A stretch of 64,000 bases of DNA from positions 1,215,501 through 1,279,500 of the forward strand of contig NZ_CP022985.1 of the NCBI RefSeq assembly GCF_003425985.1, given 5' to 3'. Both the position numbers and the translations under genes were made by a program. This DNA is from Mariniflexile sp. TRM1-10 (lineage in GTDB: Bacteria; Bacteroidota; Bacteroidia; Flavobacteriales; Flavobacteriaceae). Of the stretch, positions 17,360 to 27,462 are shown piece by piece (within the stretch, counting starts at the first letter, position 1; each line of letters starts with the position of its first letter). A model generated the notes under the pieces. It was given only the letters and a program-made list of their open reading frames with translations, was not told where the DNA came from and made no database searches.

Positions 17360-20245
17360 ATGACAAAACAATTAAAATCCCCAAAATTACTATCGTACAT
17401 TACTGTATTTATATTTTTCAGCTTCACACATTCCCTATTTGCCCAAACAAATTGGATAGGTGCAGTTGATACCGATTTTTATAACGCAAACAATTGGAGC
17501 AACACCGCTATTGACTTTACCAACATACAAAGTGAAACCCTTGTTATTGGTGTAGGTTCACCAAATAACCCTATACAAACAGGAGGCAATGCTGGTAATA
17601 TTAATTATCGTCCAGGAAGATTAAATATTTCTCAGGGTGCTAACGCAATATTTAATGGTATATTACTTCCTTGGAATAATGACTATCTTAATGGCACCAT
17701 AACGCTAAACGCTCCTGCAGACCTTAATTTTAGAAGTGCTGTTTACCTTGGTAAAGCAACAGATGGAATTATAAATTTAAATGGAGGCAACCTGCATAGT
17801 AGATTTCAATTTTACATAGGCTACGATACTGGCGGAAATGGAACTGTAAACGTATTAGGAGGCACTTTATATGTTGGAACCTATTTAGAAGTTGGAACTA
17901 GCCCCAACGGCACAAATCCTACTGGCGTTTTAACCATAGATGGAGGCACTGTAGAAGTACCATCGGGTGTTAATATTGGAACCAATGGAAGTATCCATAT
18001 TGCTAATTTAGGTGCCTTAATAATTACAGGCGATCACACGACCACTATAAATAACTACATTTCAAACGGAAAGATTACCTCACCAGTAAGTACAACTTTA
18101 GCCGTTACGTTTGATGGTTCTAAAACAACGGTGGCTATATCCCAAAACCCAAATAGCTTAATAACAGAATATGCAAGTTATATAATTCTTGACAGTGGTC
18201 CGTTACAAGCAAAAATAGACAAAGCAACAAGTAATATTCAGTCGTTAATAGTAAATGGCAAGGAAACAGTTGCTACTTCAAATCCAGCAAATAGTGGTAG
18301 GGTTGGCACTTATTACGATTTTACAGGTTCTTATGGCTTTGATAAAATTTCAGGAACTGTATTTTCTATTAAAGAAGAAACCGAAGATTATATTGATGTT
18401 TCATTCAAAAGAACGTATTCTGATGGCACTTTTCTAGCACCTTGTGATGCCGATATACATTATGTGCTTAAAAAAAATGATACAGGTATATATACCTATT
18501 CTATTTTAACACATAAAGCCGAATATCCAGACTTTGATTTGGGCTCTTGGAGACAAGTACTTTGGCTTGGAAATGATGGCACTAATTACTTAACTGAAAA
18601 AATTTACGTTACTGAACAAAAAAGTTGGCAAATGCCCTCTGTTTTTGATTTTCAAAATGCATCTTCAACACCTATTCAAGAAATTGTAAAACTGAATACA
18701 GGTGTTAGAGCAGGAAAGTATGATGGAAAATATGAATACTGTGAAAATCTATACGATCTCCCTGTTTGGGGCCATGCCAGTGATGTAAATTCTATTGGAA
18801 CTTGGGCCGTATTTGGAAGTCACGAATTTTTTCCAGCAGGACCAACCAGTCATGATTTAAATGCAGCTGCAGGCATCATTCATATAGATATGACCAATGT
18901 TCATTACAATTCTCGAGGCTTTAATATCCCACAGGGAGAAGAATGGTCCAAAATTTATGGTCCCTATTTATGGTACACTTCTGAAAAACCTACGGGCGAC
19001 GAAAATTGGGCAGATGCAAAAGCAAGAGCAGCACAAGAACGTGCAGAATGGCCTTATGCATGGTTAACCAATACACCAGAATATCCACTTGCCGATGGTA
19101 GAGGTAATATAGTTGGTAATTTTTCAATAACAGATTCTGAAAAACCAGAAATAGATGGCGGAAACGCTTGGATTGGTGTTACCCAATTACTTCCTGAATC
19201 TGATGGTGATTGGCAGTTTGAAGACAGAAGCTATCAATATTGGGTTAAAACAGATGCCTCTGGCAATTTTGATATTAAACATATACGTCCAGGAACCTAT
19301 ACGCTGTTTGCTTTTAAAACGGGTGAAATTGATGAATACAGGATAGAAAATGTTACAGTGACCGCTGGAGGAACAACAAATTTAGGTAATATTAACTGGA
19401 CAATACCCCGTAACAATGGAAACCTTGTATGGGATATAGGTATTCCTGATAGAACAGCTGGTGAATATAAATTTGGTGATTTCGATTACTGTGAAGGCTA
19501 TGTAGAAGATAAGTTCGAAAGTACCTTTCCAAATCCAATAGAATATAATGTAGCCGATAAAAACTGGTCTACGGCGCTTCCTTATGTGCATTCAAGATAT
19601 TACAAATCTGATGGAAATGAAGATATATGGGATTGGAATATTAATTTTAATCTAGAAGGGAACATACCCACTACTGGTAATGCAAAATTAACTATAGCCT
19701 TTGCAAGTGTGGATAGGTCACGATTTGATTTATATGTAAATGGAACACGCATTACGCCTTCAACATACTATCCAAATGTACCAGATCGTGGAAATGCTTT
19801 TATAAGACAATCAAATCATGCCAAATACGGAATAGACTCGTTTAATATTCCTTATAGTAATTTAAATTTAGGAGCAAACACATTTACTTTTGTTATGCCA
19901 TCAAGTTCATTTTCAAGTCATATGATGTATGACTATATAAGTTTAGAAGGAAATTTGACAGCGACATTAGACACTCATGATTTTGACAAAAATGATCTTG
20001 GAATTAAAATATTCCCTAATCCTGCATCTGAATCTATTCATGTGAAAATTGAAAATGAAAATTTTGATAGTTTAACTTTATCTGTCTATGATTTATTAGG
20101 GAAACAACTAATTAAAACAACTCCCATAAAGTCTATTTCCAACACATATTCCATTGATATAAAAAACAAATTAGTTTCTGGGATATATATTGTAAAAATA
20201 GATACTGAAAAAGGAAATTATACCTCAAAAATAGTGATCAAATAG
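17360..20245 (+). CDS. Rhamnogalacturonan lyase, PL4, with beta-repeat module and T9SS tail
   Basis: PL4 enzymes cleave the rhamnogalacturonan I backbone by beta-elimination. Of 961 residues, 1-28 are a Sec signal. About 30-265 is a beta-repeat module (IINLNGGNLHSR, TVNVLGGTLYVG, LTIDGGTVEV) similar to the preceding protein. About 268-570 is the PL4 catalytic region (DSGPLQAKIDK, YDLPVWGHASDVNSIGTW, GPTSHDLNAAAGIIHIDMTN). About 574-680 is the Fn3-like domain (NFDIKHIRPGTYTLFAFKTG), about 687-870 the jelly-roll CBM-like domain (LVWDIGIPDRTAGEYKFGD, SHMMYDYISLEG), and about 880-961 a T9SS type A sorting domain (IKIFPNPASESIHVK). It is probably surface-anchored and acts first on the polymer. The products suit GH105 and GH106 encoded upstream. 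Confidence 0.92.
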   Translation: MTKQLKSPKLLSYITVFIFFSFTHSLFAQTNWIGAVDTDFYNANNWSNTAIDFTNIQSETLVIGVGSPNNPIQTGGNAGNINYRPGRLNISQGANAIFNGILLPWNNDYLNGTITLNAPADLNFRSAVYLGKATDGIINLNGGNLHSRFQFYIGYDTGGNGTVNVLGGTLYVGTYLEVGTSPNGTNPTGVLTIDGGTVEVPSGVNIGTNGSIHIANLGALIITGDHTTTINNYISNGKITSPVSTTLAVTFDGSKTTVAISQNPNSLITEYASYIILDSGPLQAKIDKATSNIQSLIVNGKETVATSNPANSGRVGTYYDFTGSYGFDKISGTVFSIKEETEDYIDVSFKRTYSDGTFLAPCDADIHYVLKKNDTGIYTYSILTHKAEYPDFDLGSWRQVLWLGNDGTNYLTEKIYVTEQKSWQMPSVFDFQNASSTPIQEIVKLNTGVRAGKYDGKYEYCENLYDLPVWGHASDVNSIGTWAVFGSHEFFPAGPTSHDLNAAAGIIHIDMTNVHYNSRGFNIPQGEEWSKIYGPYLWYTSEKPTGDENWADAKARAAQERAEWPYAWLTNTPEYPLADGRGNIVGNFSITDSEKPEIDGGNAWIGVTQLLPESDGDWQFEDRSYQYWVKTDASGNFDIKHIRPGTYTLFAFKTGEIDEYRIENVTVTAGGTTNLGNINWTIPRNNGNLVWDIGIPDRTAGEYKFGDFDYCEGYVEDKFESTFPNPIEYNVADKNWSTALPYVHSRYYKSDGNEDIWDWNINFNLEGNIPTTGNAKLTIAFASVDRSRFDLYVNGTRITPSTYYPNVPDRGNAFIRQSNHAKYGIDSFNIPYSNLNLGANTFTFVMPSSSFSSHMMYDYISLEGNLTATLDTHDFDKNDLGIKIFPNPASESIHVKIENENFDSLTLSVYDLLGKQLIKTTPIKSISNTYSIDIKNKLVSGIYIVKIDTEKGNYTSKIVIK

Positions 20246-20275
20246 ATTTTTATAAAAAAAAGATTCACAAACAAG

Positions 20276-20311
20276 AAAAGCCGTCTTAAAATTTATATTG
20301 AGACGGCTTTT
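20276..20311. terminator. Terminator after PL4 gene
   Basis: AAAAGCCGTCT on the left pairs with GAGACGGCTTTT on the right across a loop of about 13 bases, followed by a T-run on the plus strand and preceded by A residues. It closes the plus-strand CAZyme block and could work in both directions because susD approaches from the other side. Confidence 0.75.
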
Positions 20312-20383
20312 TACTATAAATAATTCTAATCATTTTCTAAATTACCATTAACCAAACACCAAATATTTAATTTGTTTTCTGCT

Positions 20384-20452
20384 TTAAAAAGCATCTGGGT
20401 CATCTTGAAAGTAAATTGGACGTAAGTAAAACTCAATAATCTGTTCAAACAT
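20384..20452 (-). CDS. Very small ORF, 22 residues, function unknown
   Basis: Minus-strand ATG at 20452 to TAA at 20384, beginning MFEQIIEFYLRP and ending IYFQDDPDAF. The composition (acidic, aromatic, no stop-like noise) looks like real protein rather than random AT-rich sequence. It lies downstream of susD, beyond that gene's hairpin, and is flanked on the other side by the PL4 terminator. It may be a small peptide, the last codons of a lost third gene of the susCD operon, or chance. The family was not recognised. The rest of the 20246-20543 gap holds only the two hairpins. Confidence 0.35.
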   Translation of the reverse strand: MFEQIIEFYLRPIYFQDDPDAF

Positions 20453-20483
20453 AATTAGTGAGTGTTTAAATTATCATGTAAAT

Positions 20484-20515
20484 AAAGGCCCGCTACGTTT
20501 ATGCAGCGGGTCTTT
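20484..20515 (-). terminator. Terminator after susCD
   Basis: AAAGGCCCGCT and AGCGGGTCTTT form a GC-rich stem around a short loop, 29 bp after the susD stop; on the minus strand the right arm is followed by TTTATTT. Confidence 0.75.
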
Positions 20516-20543
20516 AAAATTATCAATCATTTAGAGACATTAA

Positions 20544-22664
20544 CTATTCAGATGCATGTCCATATCCTTGCGTAATATTACCATTAGATTGGTCTAATGT
20601 TTCAGAAGGTATTGCCCTTATATAACGTGGCGGTTGACCTTCATTATAATAAGAATCTGGATACCCTTTAAAAATATCTGAAGTATATTGACTTTCATTG
20701 CCAACAATATTGATACCCCAAGGTGATTTAACGTAACCATCGGCTTCAAGAGCCAAGGCAACTGGCCCATTTGGGTCTATATATTCATATAAACCACGTA
20801 TAGCTAAATTAACCTTGTTACTAGGTAATGTGCTAATATAATCTGTCCAAGTATCACTAGTGCCACGCCATCCTGGAACTAAAACAGGATATCTAGGATC
20901 TGATACTGTAATACCTTCTGGAGTTTGAGCTGTCAATAAGTTTAAAGATGGATCAATATCTGTTTTAATATTAACATATTTTGTCCAAACATAATTTGAT
21001 ATCGTCATTCCAGTTTCTGGAAATGTATAATAGCCATTATTTTTTAAACCGTTAAACATATCAATTTGTCTATCTCGAAGCTGTTTAATTCTTTCTGGCA
21101 TTTTACCATAAAGTGTCATGTCCCAACGGGTTTTACCTTCGCCAGCTAGTTCTAACTTACGCTCAAAAGCAATAGCATCTAATAATGCCTGACCCGATTT
21201 TCCATCAACATATGCTGTAACAAAAGTTGCTTGATCTGCAGCAGAAAATGCACGACTACGCACTTTCTTTAAGTATGTTTTAGCAGTTGACTCATCACCT
21301 GAAGCCGCAGAAGCATAAGCAAGATCTAACATAACATCGGCCATACGTAATTGTTGCCAATTACATCCAGATTGACGTTGTCTAGCCTCATAAGGATCTT
21401 TAAAACGCGCTTCATCTAGTTTATTCATGGCCAAACCTCCTTTTTCACGACTTCCTGGGGCAAAATTCATTAATACCTCTGAAGCTTTTCCAGAATTACC
21501 TGTTACACAAGCCGTAACATCACGACGTTTATCATTTGGCATAAAATCACCATAATAAAAGCTCGCATAAATACGTGCTTGTCCATAGTTTTTGGCAGGA
21601 TATCCGTTAGATCCAGGCCCTCCAGAAGGACGTCCAAATGAATATGGAAAATCTGAATTAAAGCCTTGTGTATAACCTGATTCATATAAAGACTCAGGAC
21701 TTACCTCTAAATCCATTAAATATTGGAAATTTCTTTGAAATGGATTGTTAAAGCCTGCCCCTCTTTCATCAGACTCAATTAAGCGTGCACTGCCTGGATT
21801 GTTAACTACTTTTAAATAATATTCTTTAGCTATTTCCATATAGGATTTCCAATCGGTACGTCTTACATATTTAGCCTTCCAAGTAGCATTTTCAATACCT
21901 ATTTGATCAAAAGACACGTTTCCATAATCAAAATCGGTACGGCGCAATTGATAACCTGCTGCATCAAACGCTAATCGACCTATTAAGGCATCGCCATAAG
22001 TCCCAGAAAAACGTTCAGCAGTTAAACCTCCTGCTCCCAATCGGTACATTAAAGGCACTGCTTTTTGAAGCGCTTCTATCTCCTTGTCGTAAATAACATC
22101 TCTTGATGTAAGACCCATGGTATCGGTTTGTGATTTTGTTCTAACAGCATAATCAAAATAAGGCACATCACCAAAATAACGCACTAATAATTTATAACAG
22201 GTGGCACGAGCAGCAACTGCTTCTCCATAAACCTGAGTCCATGCACTTGGCTCCCCTACGGCTTTTGCTTGTTGATAGGCATCCTTTGCCTCTAAAGCCT
22301 CTAAAATAATATTGCAACGATTAATGATTTGATAACATTCATTAAATGTTGGGCGCGCATTAGAATCGTCTATAAGGTGTTCTGTAGCAAACAACCCTTC
22401 TGGAATGTGACGGTTTTGAGAGGCATAATTCTCTGGATGACATTCAGAATCAGAACCTACTACTTCCGTTTCATAATACAACAGTCTGTCCAAATCATAC
22501 CAAATATCATAAATCCCTGCTAATACTTTTTGTGCATCTTCTGGTGATACCAACACAAAGTCTTCATCTACATTAGATGGTGCTTCTACATCTAAAAAAT
22601 CTTTTGAACATGCCGTATTTATTAATATAAATACAGTAAGCATGCTATACAATAACTTTTTCAT
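20544..22664 (-). CDS. susD: SusD/RagB family outer-membrane glycan-binding lipoprotein
   Basis: SusD-like proteins are surface lipoproteins that cap a SusC transporter and capture oligosaccharides. The 706 residues begin with a lipoprotein signal (LTVFILINTACSKDFLD, Cys 19). The SusD N-terminal pattern follows (SPEDAQKVLAGIYDIWYD), with the tetratricopeptide-like region YQIINRCNIILEA near 105-117 and the SusD C-terminal region LLDAIAFERKLELAGEGKTR near 490-510 and RWDMTLYGKMPERIKQLR. It is longer than the usual 500-600 residues, as seen in some marine pectin loci. It is only 19 bp from the susC stop, so the pair is one transcript. The ligand is inferred from the neighbours to be pectic oligosaccharide. 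Confidence 0.95.
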   Translation of the reverse strand: MKKLLYSMLTVFILINTACSKDFLDVEAPSNVDEDFVLVSPEDAQKVLAGIYDIWYDLDRLLYYETEVVGSDSECHPENYASQNRHIPEGLFATEHLIDDSNARPTFNECYQIINRCNIILEALEAKDAYQQAKAVGEPSAWTQVYGEAVAARATCYKLLVRYFGDVPYFDYAVRTKSQTDTMGLTSRDVIYDKEIEALQKAVPLMYRLGAGGLTAERFSGTYGDALIGRLAFDAAGYQLRRTDFDYGNVSFDQIGIENATWKAKYVRRTDWKSYMEIAKEYYLKVVNNPGSARLIESDERGAGFNNPFQRNFQYLMDLEVSPESLYESGYTQGFNSDFPYSFGRPSGGPGSNGYPAKNYGQARIYASFYYGDFMPNDKRRDVTACVTGNSGKASEVLMNFAPGSREKGGLAMNKLDEARFKDPYEARQRQSGCNWQQLRMADVMLDLAYASAASGDESTAKTYLKKVRSRAFSAADQATFVTAYVDGKSGQALLDAIAFERKLELAGEGKTRWDMTLYGKMPERIKQLRDRQIDMFNGLKNNGYYTFPETGMTISNYVWTKYVNIKTDIDPSLNLLTAQTPEGITVSDPRYPVLVPGWRGTSDTWTDYISTLPSNKVNLAIRGLYEYIDPNGPVALALEADGYVKSPWGINIVGNESQYTSDIFKGYPDSYYNEGQPPRYIRAIPSETLDQSNGNITQGYGHASE

Positions 22665-22683
22665 AATTTATAAATTGATTAAA

Positions 22684-25600
22684 TTAAAATTCAATATTTA
22701 CTCCAAACGTAAACGTGCGTGAACGTGGATATGAACCGAAATCAAGCCCTGGTGTCGGATAAAAATCATTCCTACCTCTCTCGTCAGCATTTACTTCAGG
22801 GTCAAATCCACTGTACCCTGTAAGGGTAAATACATTAAAGACCGACCCATACACTCTGAATTTATTTATTCCAAATCTATCGACAACAGATTGAGGAAGT
22901 GTATAACCTAGTGTAGCTGTATTAAGCCTTAAATAGGAGCCATCTTCAATAGCAAAAGTAGAAACTATGGTACTTTCAGGATATGGTAAGTGCGTAGTTG
23001 CATTTGCATTAAGTGCATCTAAAGCCGCTGGATCTACAACCTTTGTTAATTGACCATTGACGATGTCATAAATTTTATAATGTCCAGCCAGTTCTTGAAA
23101 TCTATTTCTATAAACTCCTGCTTCTTTATTTCCTAAATAAGCCTGTTGATGTGTTGCATTATAGATATCGTTTCCAACACTCCAGTTAAAGTTTAAGGCA
23201 AAATCAAACGCTTTATAATTTCCAGACAAACTAAAACCACCCGTATTACTTGGGTTCGTATCTCCAATAATGGTAACGTCTTCATCGTTTATAATGCCAT
23301 CACCATTAAGGTCTTTTGCTTTTTGAACACCTGGATATGCTGTTTGGGAACCTGGCTTGTTAGCGTTTGTTCCATAAACGAATCCTAAAACACCACTAGC
23401 GTAATCGGCTATTCCAGGTTTTAGCGTATAAATTTGAGTACTTGGGTCATAATCAAAATCATCTGTAGTATACCAACCATCATGTGTATAACCTTGAATT
23501 AATCCAACTGGTTTACCAACTTCAAATACATAGTCTTCTCTTGGGTTTTGCGCAACACCGCCCCAACCAGCACTATAACTGCCGTCGATACCATCTGCCA
23601 ATTCATCTACGTTCCCTTTATTAAAGTTCACATTAATACTTGCTTGTAAATTAAAATCTTCAGAAGAAATTAAATCGCCATTTAAAGATATTTCTAGCCC
23701 TTTATTGCTAGTGGACCCTACGTTTTCTTGCGTAAATCTAAAACCTGTTAATCCTGAAACAGGAGAGACTAATAATAAATCTTTAACGGTATTTTTATAT
23801 ACTTCTATAGTACCAGATAATTTATTATCAAATAATGTAAAATCCAAACCTAAGTTTCTAGTAATGGTGGTTTCCCATTTTAAATTTGGGTTAGCCAATA
23901 AATCTGAAGCAGGCGTATAATTTGGTTGTAATTCCTCGTTAATAGAATACGTTCCTACACCCGAAGCCCAACTTTGTTTCCATAACTCTGAGCTAATGGC
24001 ATCACTACCTACAGAACCATAAGATACACGCATTTTTAAGTCATTAATCCAACTAGAGTTTTTCAAAAAGTCTTCTTCAGACATACGCCATGCAAATGCT
24101 GCTGCTGGAAAATACCCCCAACGGTTACTTGGAGCAAATCTTGATGACCCATCGGCGCGAACTGTTGCTGTTAGTAAATATCTATCAAACATGGAATAAT
24201 TTAAACGACCAAAATAAGATTGTAATCTATTTGCCGGTGATACTGTTGAAGTAAAGTAATTTTTATCACCTTCGGTTGTATCATAATCTCGCATGTTTGC
24301 AAAAGCACGATCGGCATCATAAGCTTTAGGATATCTTACCCCCCTAGCATCAAGAGTTTCAGAGCCAGAATCGGCTACTTCCATACCTGCAAGGATGCTT
24401 AATTTATGGTTTTCGCCTAAACCTTGAACTTCATAATTTAAGGTATTCACCCAACGTAAATTCCAACCTTCAGTTGATATAATACGTGCGTTACCTCCAA
24501 AAGTCTTCTCTCCAAAATCATCAAAATAGTTATTGGTATATGCTCCTGTCCATTGTTTTTGTCTTCTCCAAGTAACACCTAAACCTAAATCTGTTTTTGC
24601 AGTAAGGCCATCAATTATTTCCCAACTTAATGACGCATTGTTAACTAAAGAACGTCTTCTATCTAATTGCACATTATCATTTACTATTGAAACTGGATTG
24701 TAAGCATCTTGAAGGATATTGTTATAATCTCCTAATTGCGAATTACTAGTGACATCTAAATCACCCAAAACATCACTTGTGTTGATAGGACGGAAATAAT
24801 AAGCCGTAGAATTACCATCGTTGTCTAATGATTTTTCTTGAGCATAACGGGTATTTAAAGAAAAATCTAATTTGTCTCCTAATTTTTGATCCAGCTTGAT
24901 AGATAAGTTGCTTCTTTCATAACCTGATCCTACTTTGTTACCCTCTTGATCTAAATGATTAAACGCTAAAAGGTATCTCGTGTTTTCATTACCACTAGAT
25001 ATATTAAAATTATGATTATGTGTAAAAGCTGAATTGTACAATTCTTTTGTATAATCTCGACTTCCAACATTCCTGTAATAATCAATTCCAGCAGTATTGG
25101 AACCACTTTCATCACCTATTAACCATAGTTTTTCCCAAGCATCTGAATATTGGCTACCAACCGCATCTGCATATGCCCAGTTATATGCAACATAATCATA
25201 AGCTCCCATAACTGGGATGTATTTTGGTATCATACTAAACTGTGTGTACCCATCATAATTAACTGTTGTTTTACCACTTCTACCACTTTTTGTAGTAACA
25301 ATAATAACACCATTTGCACCACGTGCTCCATATATAGCTGTAGAAGAGGCATCTTTTAAAACGTCAATGCTTTGTATTTGACTTCCAGGAATATTGCTAA
25401 TAGAACTTACAGGAAACCCATCAACTATAAAAAGTGGCTGATTACTTTGTGATATTGAACCACCGCCACGAACACGTATGGCAATATCGGCTCCAGGACG
25501 TCCATCCTGAGTAGTAACACTAACCCCTGGCAACTTACCTTGTAAAGCCTGAGCTGCATCAGGCACTGGTACTGCCGCTAATTTTTCTCCTGTTACAGAA

Positions 25601-25977
25601 GCAATGGCACCAGTAACATCCCGTCTTGTGGTACTCCCATACCCTATGACTACCACTTCATCTAAAACATTTTTGTCTTCACTTAGACTTACATTTATGG
25701 TAGATTTTCCGCTAACAGGAATTTCTTGAGTTTTATAACCCAAAAAGCTGAATACCAATATATCGCTAGACTTAACATCTATCGAATAATTTCCGTCAAA
25801 ATCGGTAGCAGTTCCTTTTGTTGTATTCTTTACGACGATAGACACCCCTGGCAATGGTATTCCAGATTCATCTGAAACGTTTCCTTTTACATTGGATGTG
25901 TTTTGCGCATAAATTGGCAAGTAAAATAGTATACCTAATAACAGGAAATAATATTTAAAATTCATTTTTGTCTTCAT
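22684..25977 (-). CDS. susC: SusC/RagA family TonB-dependent oligosaccharide transporter
   Basis: SusC-type proteins import oligosaccharides through the outer membrane using TonB energy. The 1,097 residues open with a Sec signal (YYFLLLGILFYLPIYAQ), a carboxypeptidase-like regulatory domain at about 28-105 (VKGNVSDESGIPLPGVSIVV, LVFSFLGYKTQEIPV), the TonB box region VVVIGYGST at about 109-117, and the plug domain (LQGKLPGVSVTTQDGRPG, VRGGGSISQSNQPLFIVDG, VLKDASSTAIYGARGANG). The 22-strand barrel fills the rest and ends in the aromatic-rich FTFGVNIEF. Transcription comes from the 415-bp gap shared with the divergent LacI gene. Confidence 0.97.
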   Translation of the reverse strand: MKTKMNFKYYFLLLGILFYLPIYAQNTSNVKGNVSDESGIPLPGVSIVVKNTTKGTATDFDGNYSIDVKSSDILVFSFLGYKTQEIPVSGKSTINVSLSEDKNVLDEVVVIGYGSTTRRDVTGAIASVTGEKLAAVPVPDAAQALQGKLPGVSVTTQDGRPGADIAIRVRGGGSISQSNQPLFIVDGFPVSSISNIPGSQIQSIDVLKDASSTAIYGARGANGVIIVTTKSGRSGKTTVNYDGYTQFSMIPKYIPVMGAYDYVAYNWAYADAVGSQYSDAWEKLWLIGDESGSNTAGIDYYRNVGSRDYTKELYNSAFTHNHNFNISSGNENTRYLLAFNHLDQEGNKVGSGYERSNLSIKLDQKLGDKLDFSLNTRYAQEKSLDNDGNSTAYYFRPINTSDVLGDLDVTSNSQLGDYNNILQDAYNPVSIVNDNVQLDRRRSLVNNASLSWEIIDGLTAKTDLGLGVTWRRQKQWTGAYTNNYFDDFGEKTFGGNARIISTEGWNLRWVNTLNYEVQGLGENHKLSILAGMEVADSGSETLDARGVRYPKAYDADRAFANMRDYDTTEGDKNYFTSTVSPANRLQSYFGRLNYSMFDRYLLTATVRADGSSRFAPSNRWGYFPAAAFAWRMSEEDFLKNSSWINDLKMRVSYGSVGSDAISSELWKQSWASGVGTYSINEELQPNYTPASDLLANPNLKWETTITRNLGLDFTLFDNKLSGTIEVYKNTVKDLLLVSPVSGLTGFRFTQENVGSTSNKGLEISLNGDLISSEDFNLQASINVNFNKGNVDELADGIDGSYSAGWGGVAQNPREDYVFEVGKPVGLIQGYTHDGWYTTDDFDYDPSTQIYTLKPGIADYASGVLGFVYGTNANKPGSQTAYPGVQKAKDLNGDGIINDEDVTIIGDTNPSNTGGFSLSGNYKAFDFALNFNWSVGNDIYNATHQQAYLGNKEAGVYRNRFQELAGHYKIYDIVNGQLTKVVDPAALDALNANATTHLPYPESTIVSTFAIEDGSYLRLNTATLGYTLPQSVVDRFGINKFRVYGSVFNVFTLTGYSGFDPEVNADERGRNDFYPTPGLDFGSYPRSRTFTFGVNIEF

Positions 25978-26392
25978 TCTTGATTAGTTTGTCTTTTGTG
26001 TTAATTGTTTTTAATTGCTTTTTAATGTAAAGGCAGTTCTTTTTACCCATAGGCATTATAATAGATGGTTAATGATTATTATTCTTTTTAATGGAGAGAG
26101 ATACAGCAAAAAGAATGTTTTTTTTGTTTTATTTACTAAAATTTTCGATTATTTACGAAAAATAAGAAACTAAAAATTGCAATCGATTACAACAAAAATA
26201 AAAAAATATCTATATATTGCACTATTATTGCTTAAATTTTTATTAAATAAGCAAAAGGTAAATTTTAAATAACCTAAAAATTATATATTGCGCCCATAAA
26301 AAATAATTTTTATTTTTATTAACTAATTATCATTAAACTGTTTTCAAATAACTTAGTAAGTTTGTACTCACATAAACCCAGCCAATTAACTC
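25978..26392. promoter_or_regulatory. Divergent susC / lacI control region
   Basis: The 415-bp gap between the divergent susC and lacI genes is very AT-rich and carries no protein-like frame. It contains the LacI-type operator at 26177-26192 and, on the plus strand, a TAAGTTTG box at 26357-26364 that matches the Bacteroidetes -7 consensus TAnnTTTG and would give a short leader for lacI. On the minus strand TATTTTTC at 26164-26157, 13 bp past the operator, is an imperfect -7 candidate for susC. Confidence 0.5.
26177..26192. promoter_or_regulatory. LacI-type operator, susC/lacI gap
   Basis: TTGCAATCGATTACAA is a near-perfect palindrome with the central CG of LacI/CcpA-family operators. The same sequence, reversed, is at 34350-34365 upstream of the uronate operon. 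The adjacent LacI gene (26393) is the likely binder; repression with release by a pathway sugar is the usual arrangement. Confidence 0.75.
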
Positions 26393-27433
26393 ATGAGAAA
26401 AAAAACAACCATCTATGATATAGCTCAAAAGCTTAACATAACCGCTGCTACTGTATCGAGAGCTTTAAATGGCAATCCTAAAATAAGTGAAGCTACACGT
26501 AAACTGGTTAATGATACCGCTAAAGAAATGAACTATGAGCAAAACAAGCTTGCTCTAGCACTTAAAAGTGGCAAAAGCTTTAATGTTGGAGTTATTGTAC
26601 CTCGTATAGATAGTAACTTTTTTGCCTCGGTAATTCGTGGTATTGAAGAAGAATTACATCCAAACGGCTATCACGTGATTATTTGTCAGACTCATGATCA
26701 AGAAAATTTAGAAATGGAAAATATCAACTCGTTGCTAAACGCTCAGGTAGACGGTATTTTAATGTCCATCTCCAATGCTAAGTTAGAAACAAACGACCAT
26801 TTCCAAAAACTTCTTAGAAAAGGAGTTCCTTTAATATTTTTCGATAGAAAAAAAGACATTGAAGGGATTAGTTCTGTAACCATTGATGATTTTAAAGGCG
26901 CTTATGATGCGACTCAACATTTAATAGACCAAGGCTGTAAGCATATTGCACATTTGTCTAATAATCGTGAAATACAAATTTTCAAAAACAGGTATTTGGG
27001 TTATAAACAAGCGATTATTGATAATGGCCTTGTATTTGATGAAGGTTTAGTAATAGAAACCATGAGTAAAGTTCTTGAAGGTAGAAAAGTAACAAAACAA
27101 CTTTTAGCTATGGAAACACGTCCTGATGCTATATTTTCTGCCAGTGATTTTACTGCATTAGGTGCTATTGAAGAAATTAAAGCCCATGGGCTTAGAATCC
27201 CGGAAGATATTAGTGTTGTGGGTTTTAGTAACGAACCATTTACTCGATTTATGGAACTTTCAATAACTTCTGTAGATCAATCTCCAATAGAAATGGGCAG
27301 AATTTCGGCACAGGTTTTTTTAGAAGAAGCCAATAACGGTAAAAAAATAAAATCTGAAAAACAGGTTATTTTATCACCAGAATTAATAATTAGAGATTCT
27401 TCGCTTAAATCTCCTGTGCTGGCAAATAGCTAA
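26393..27433 (+). CDS. LacI family transcriptional regulator of the pectin locus
   Basis: The 346-residue protein has a LacI helix-turn-helix at residues 4-55 (TIYDIAQKLNITAATVSRAL, then the hinge-helix region EMNYEQNKLALALKSGKS). The periplasmic-binding-protein-like effector domain follows from about 60 (VGVIVPRIDSNFFASVIRGI, GILMSISNAKL, VPLIFFDRKKD, PDAIFSASDFTALGAIEEI, SVVGFSNEPFTRFMELSITS). It is divergent from susC, and matching operators occur beside its own gene and upstream of kduD. The likely role is a uronate- or oligouronide-responsive repressor that also limits its own synthesis. The effector is inferred, not visible. Confidence 0.93.
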   Translation: MRKKTTIYDIAQKLNITAATVSRALNGNPKISEATRKLVNDTAKEMNYEQNKLALALKSGKSFNVGVIVPRIDSNFFASVIRGIEEELHPNGYHVIICQTHDQENLEMENINSLLNAQVDGILMSISNAKLETNDHFQKLLRKGVPLIFFDRKKDIEGISSVTIDDFKGAYDATQHLIDQGCKHIAHLSNNREIQIFKNRYLGYKQAIIDNGLVFDEGLVIETMSKVLEGRKVTKQLLAMETRPDAIFSASDFTALGAIEEIKAHGLRIPEDISVVGFSNEPFTRFMELSITSVDQSPIEMGRISAQVFLEEANNGKKIKSEKQVILSPELIIRDSSLKSPVLANS

Positions 27434-27462
27434 ATATGTTCATAAAATGAACCCGTTTAATA

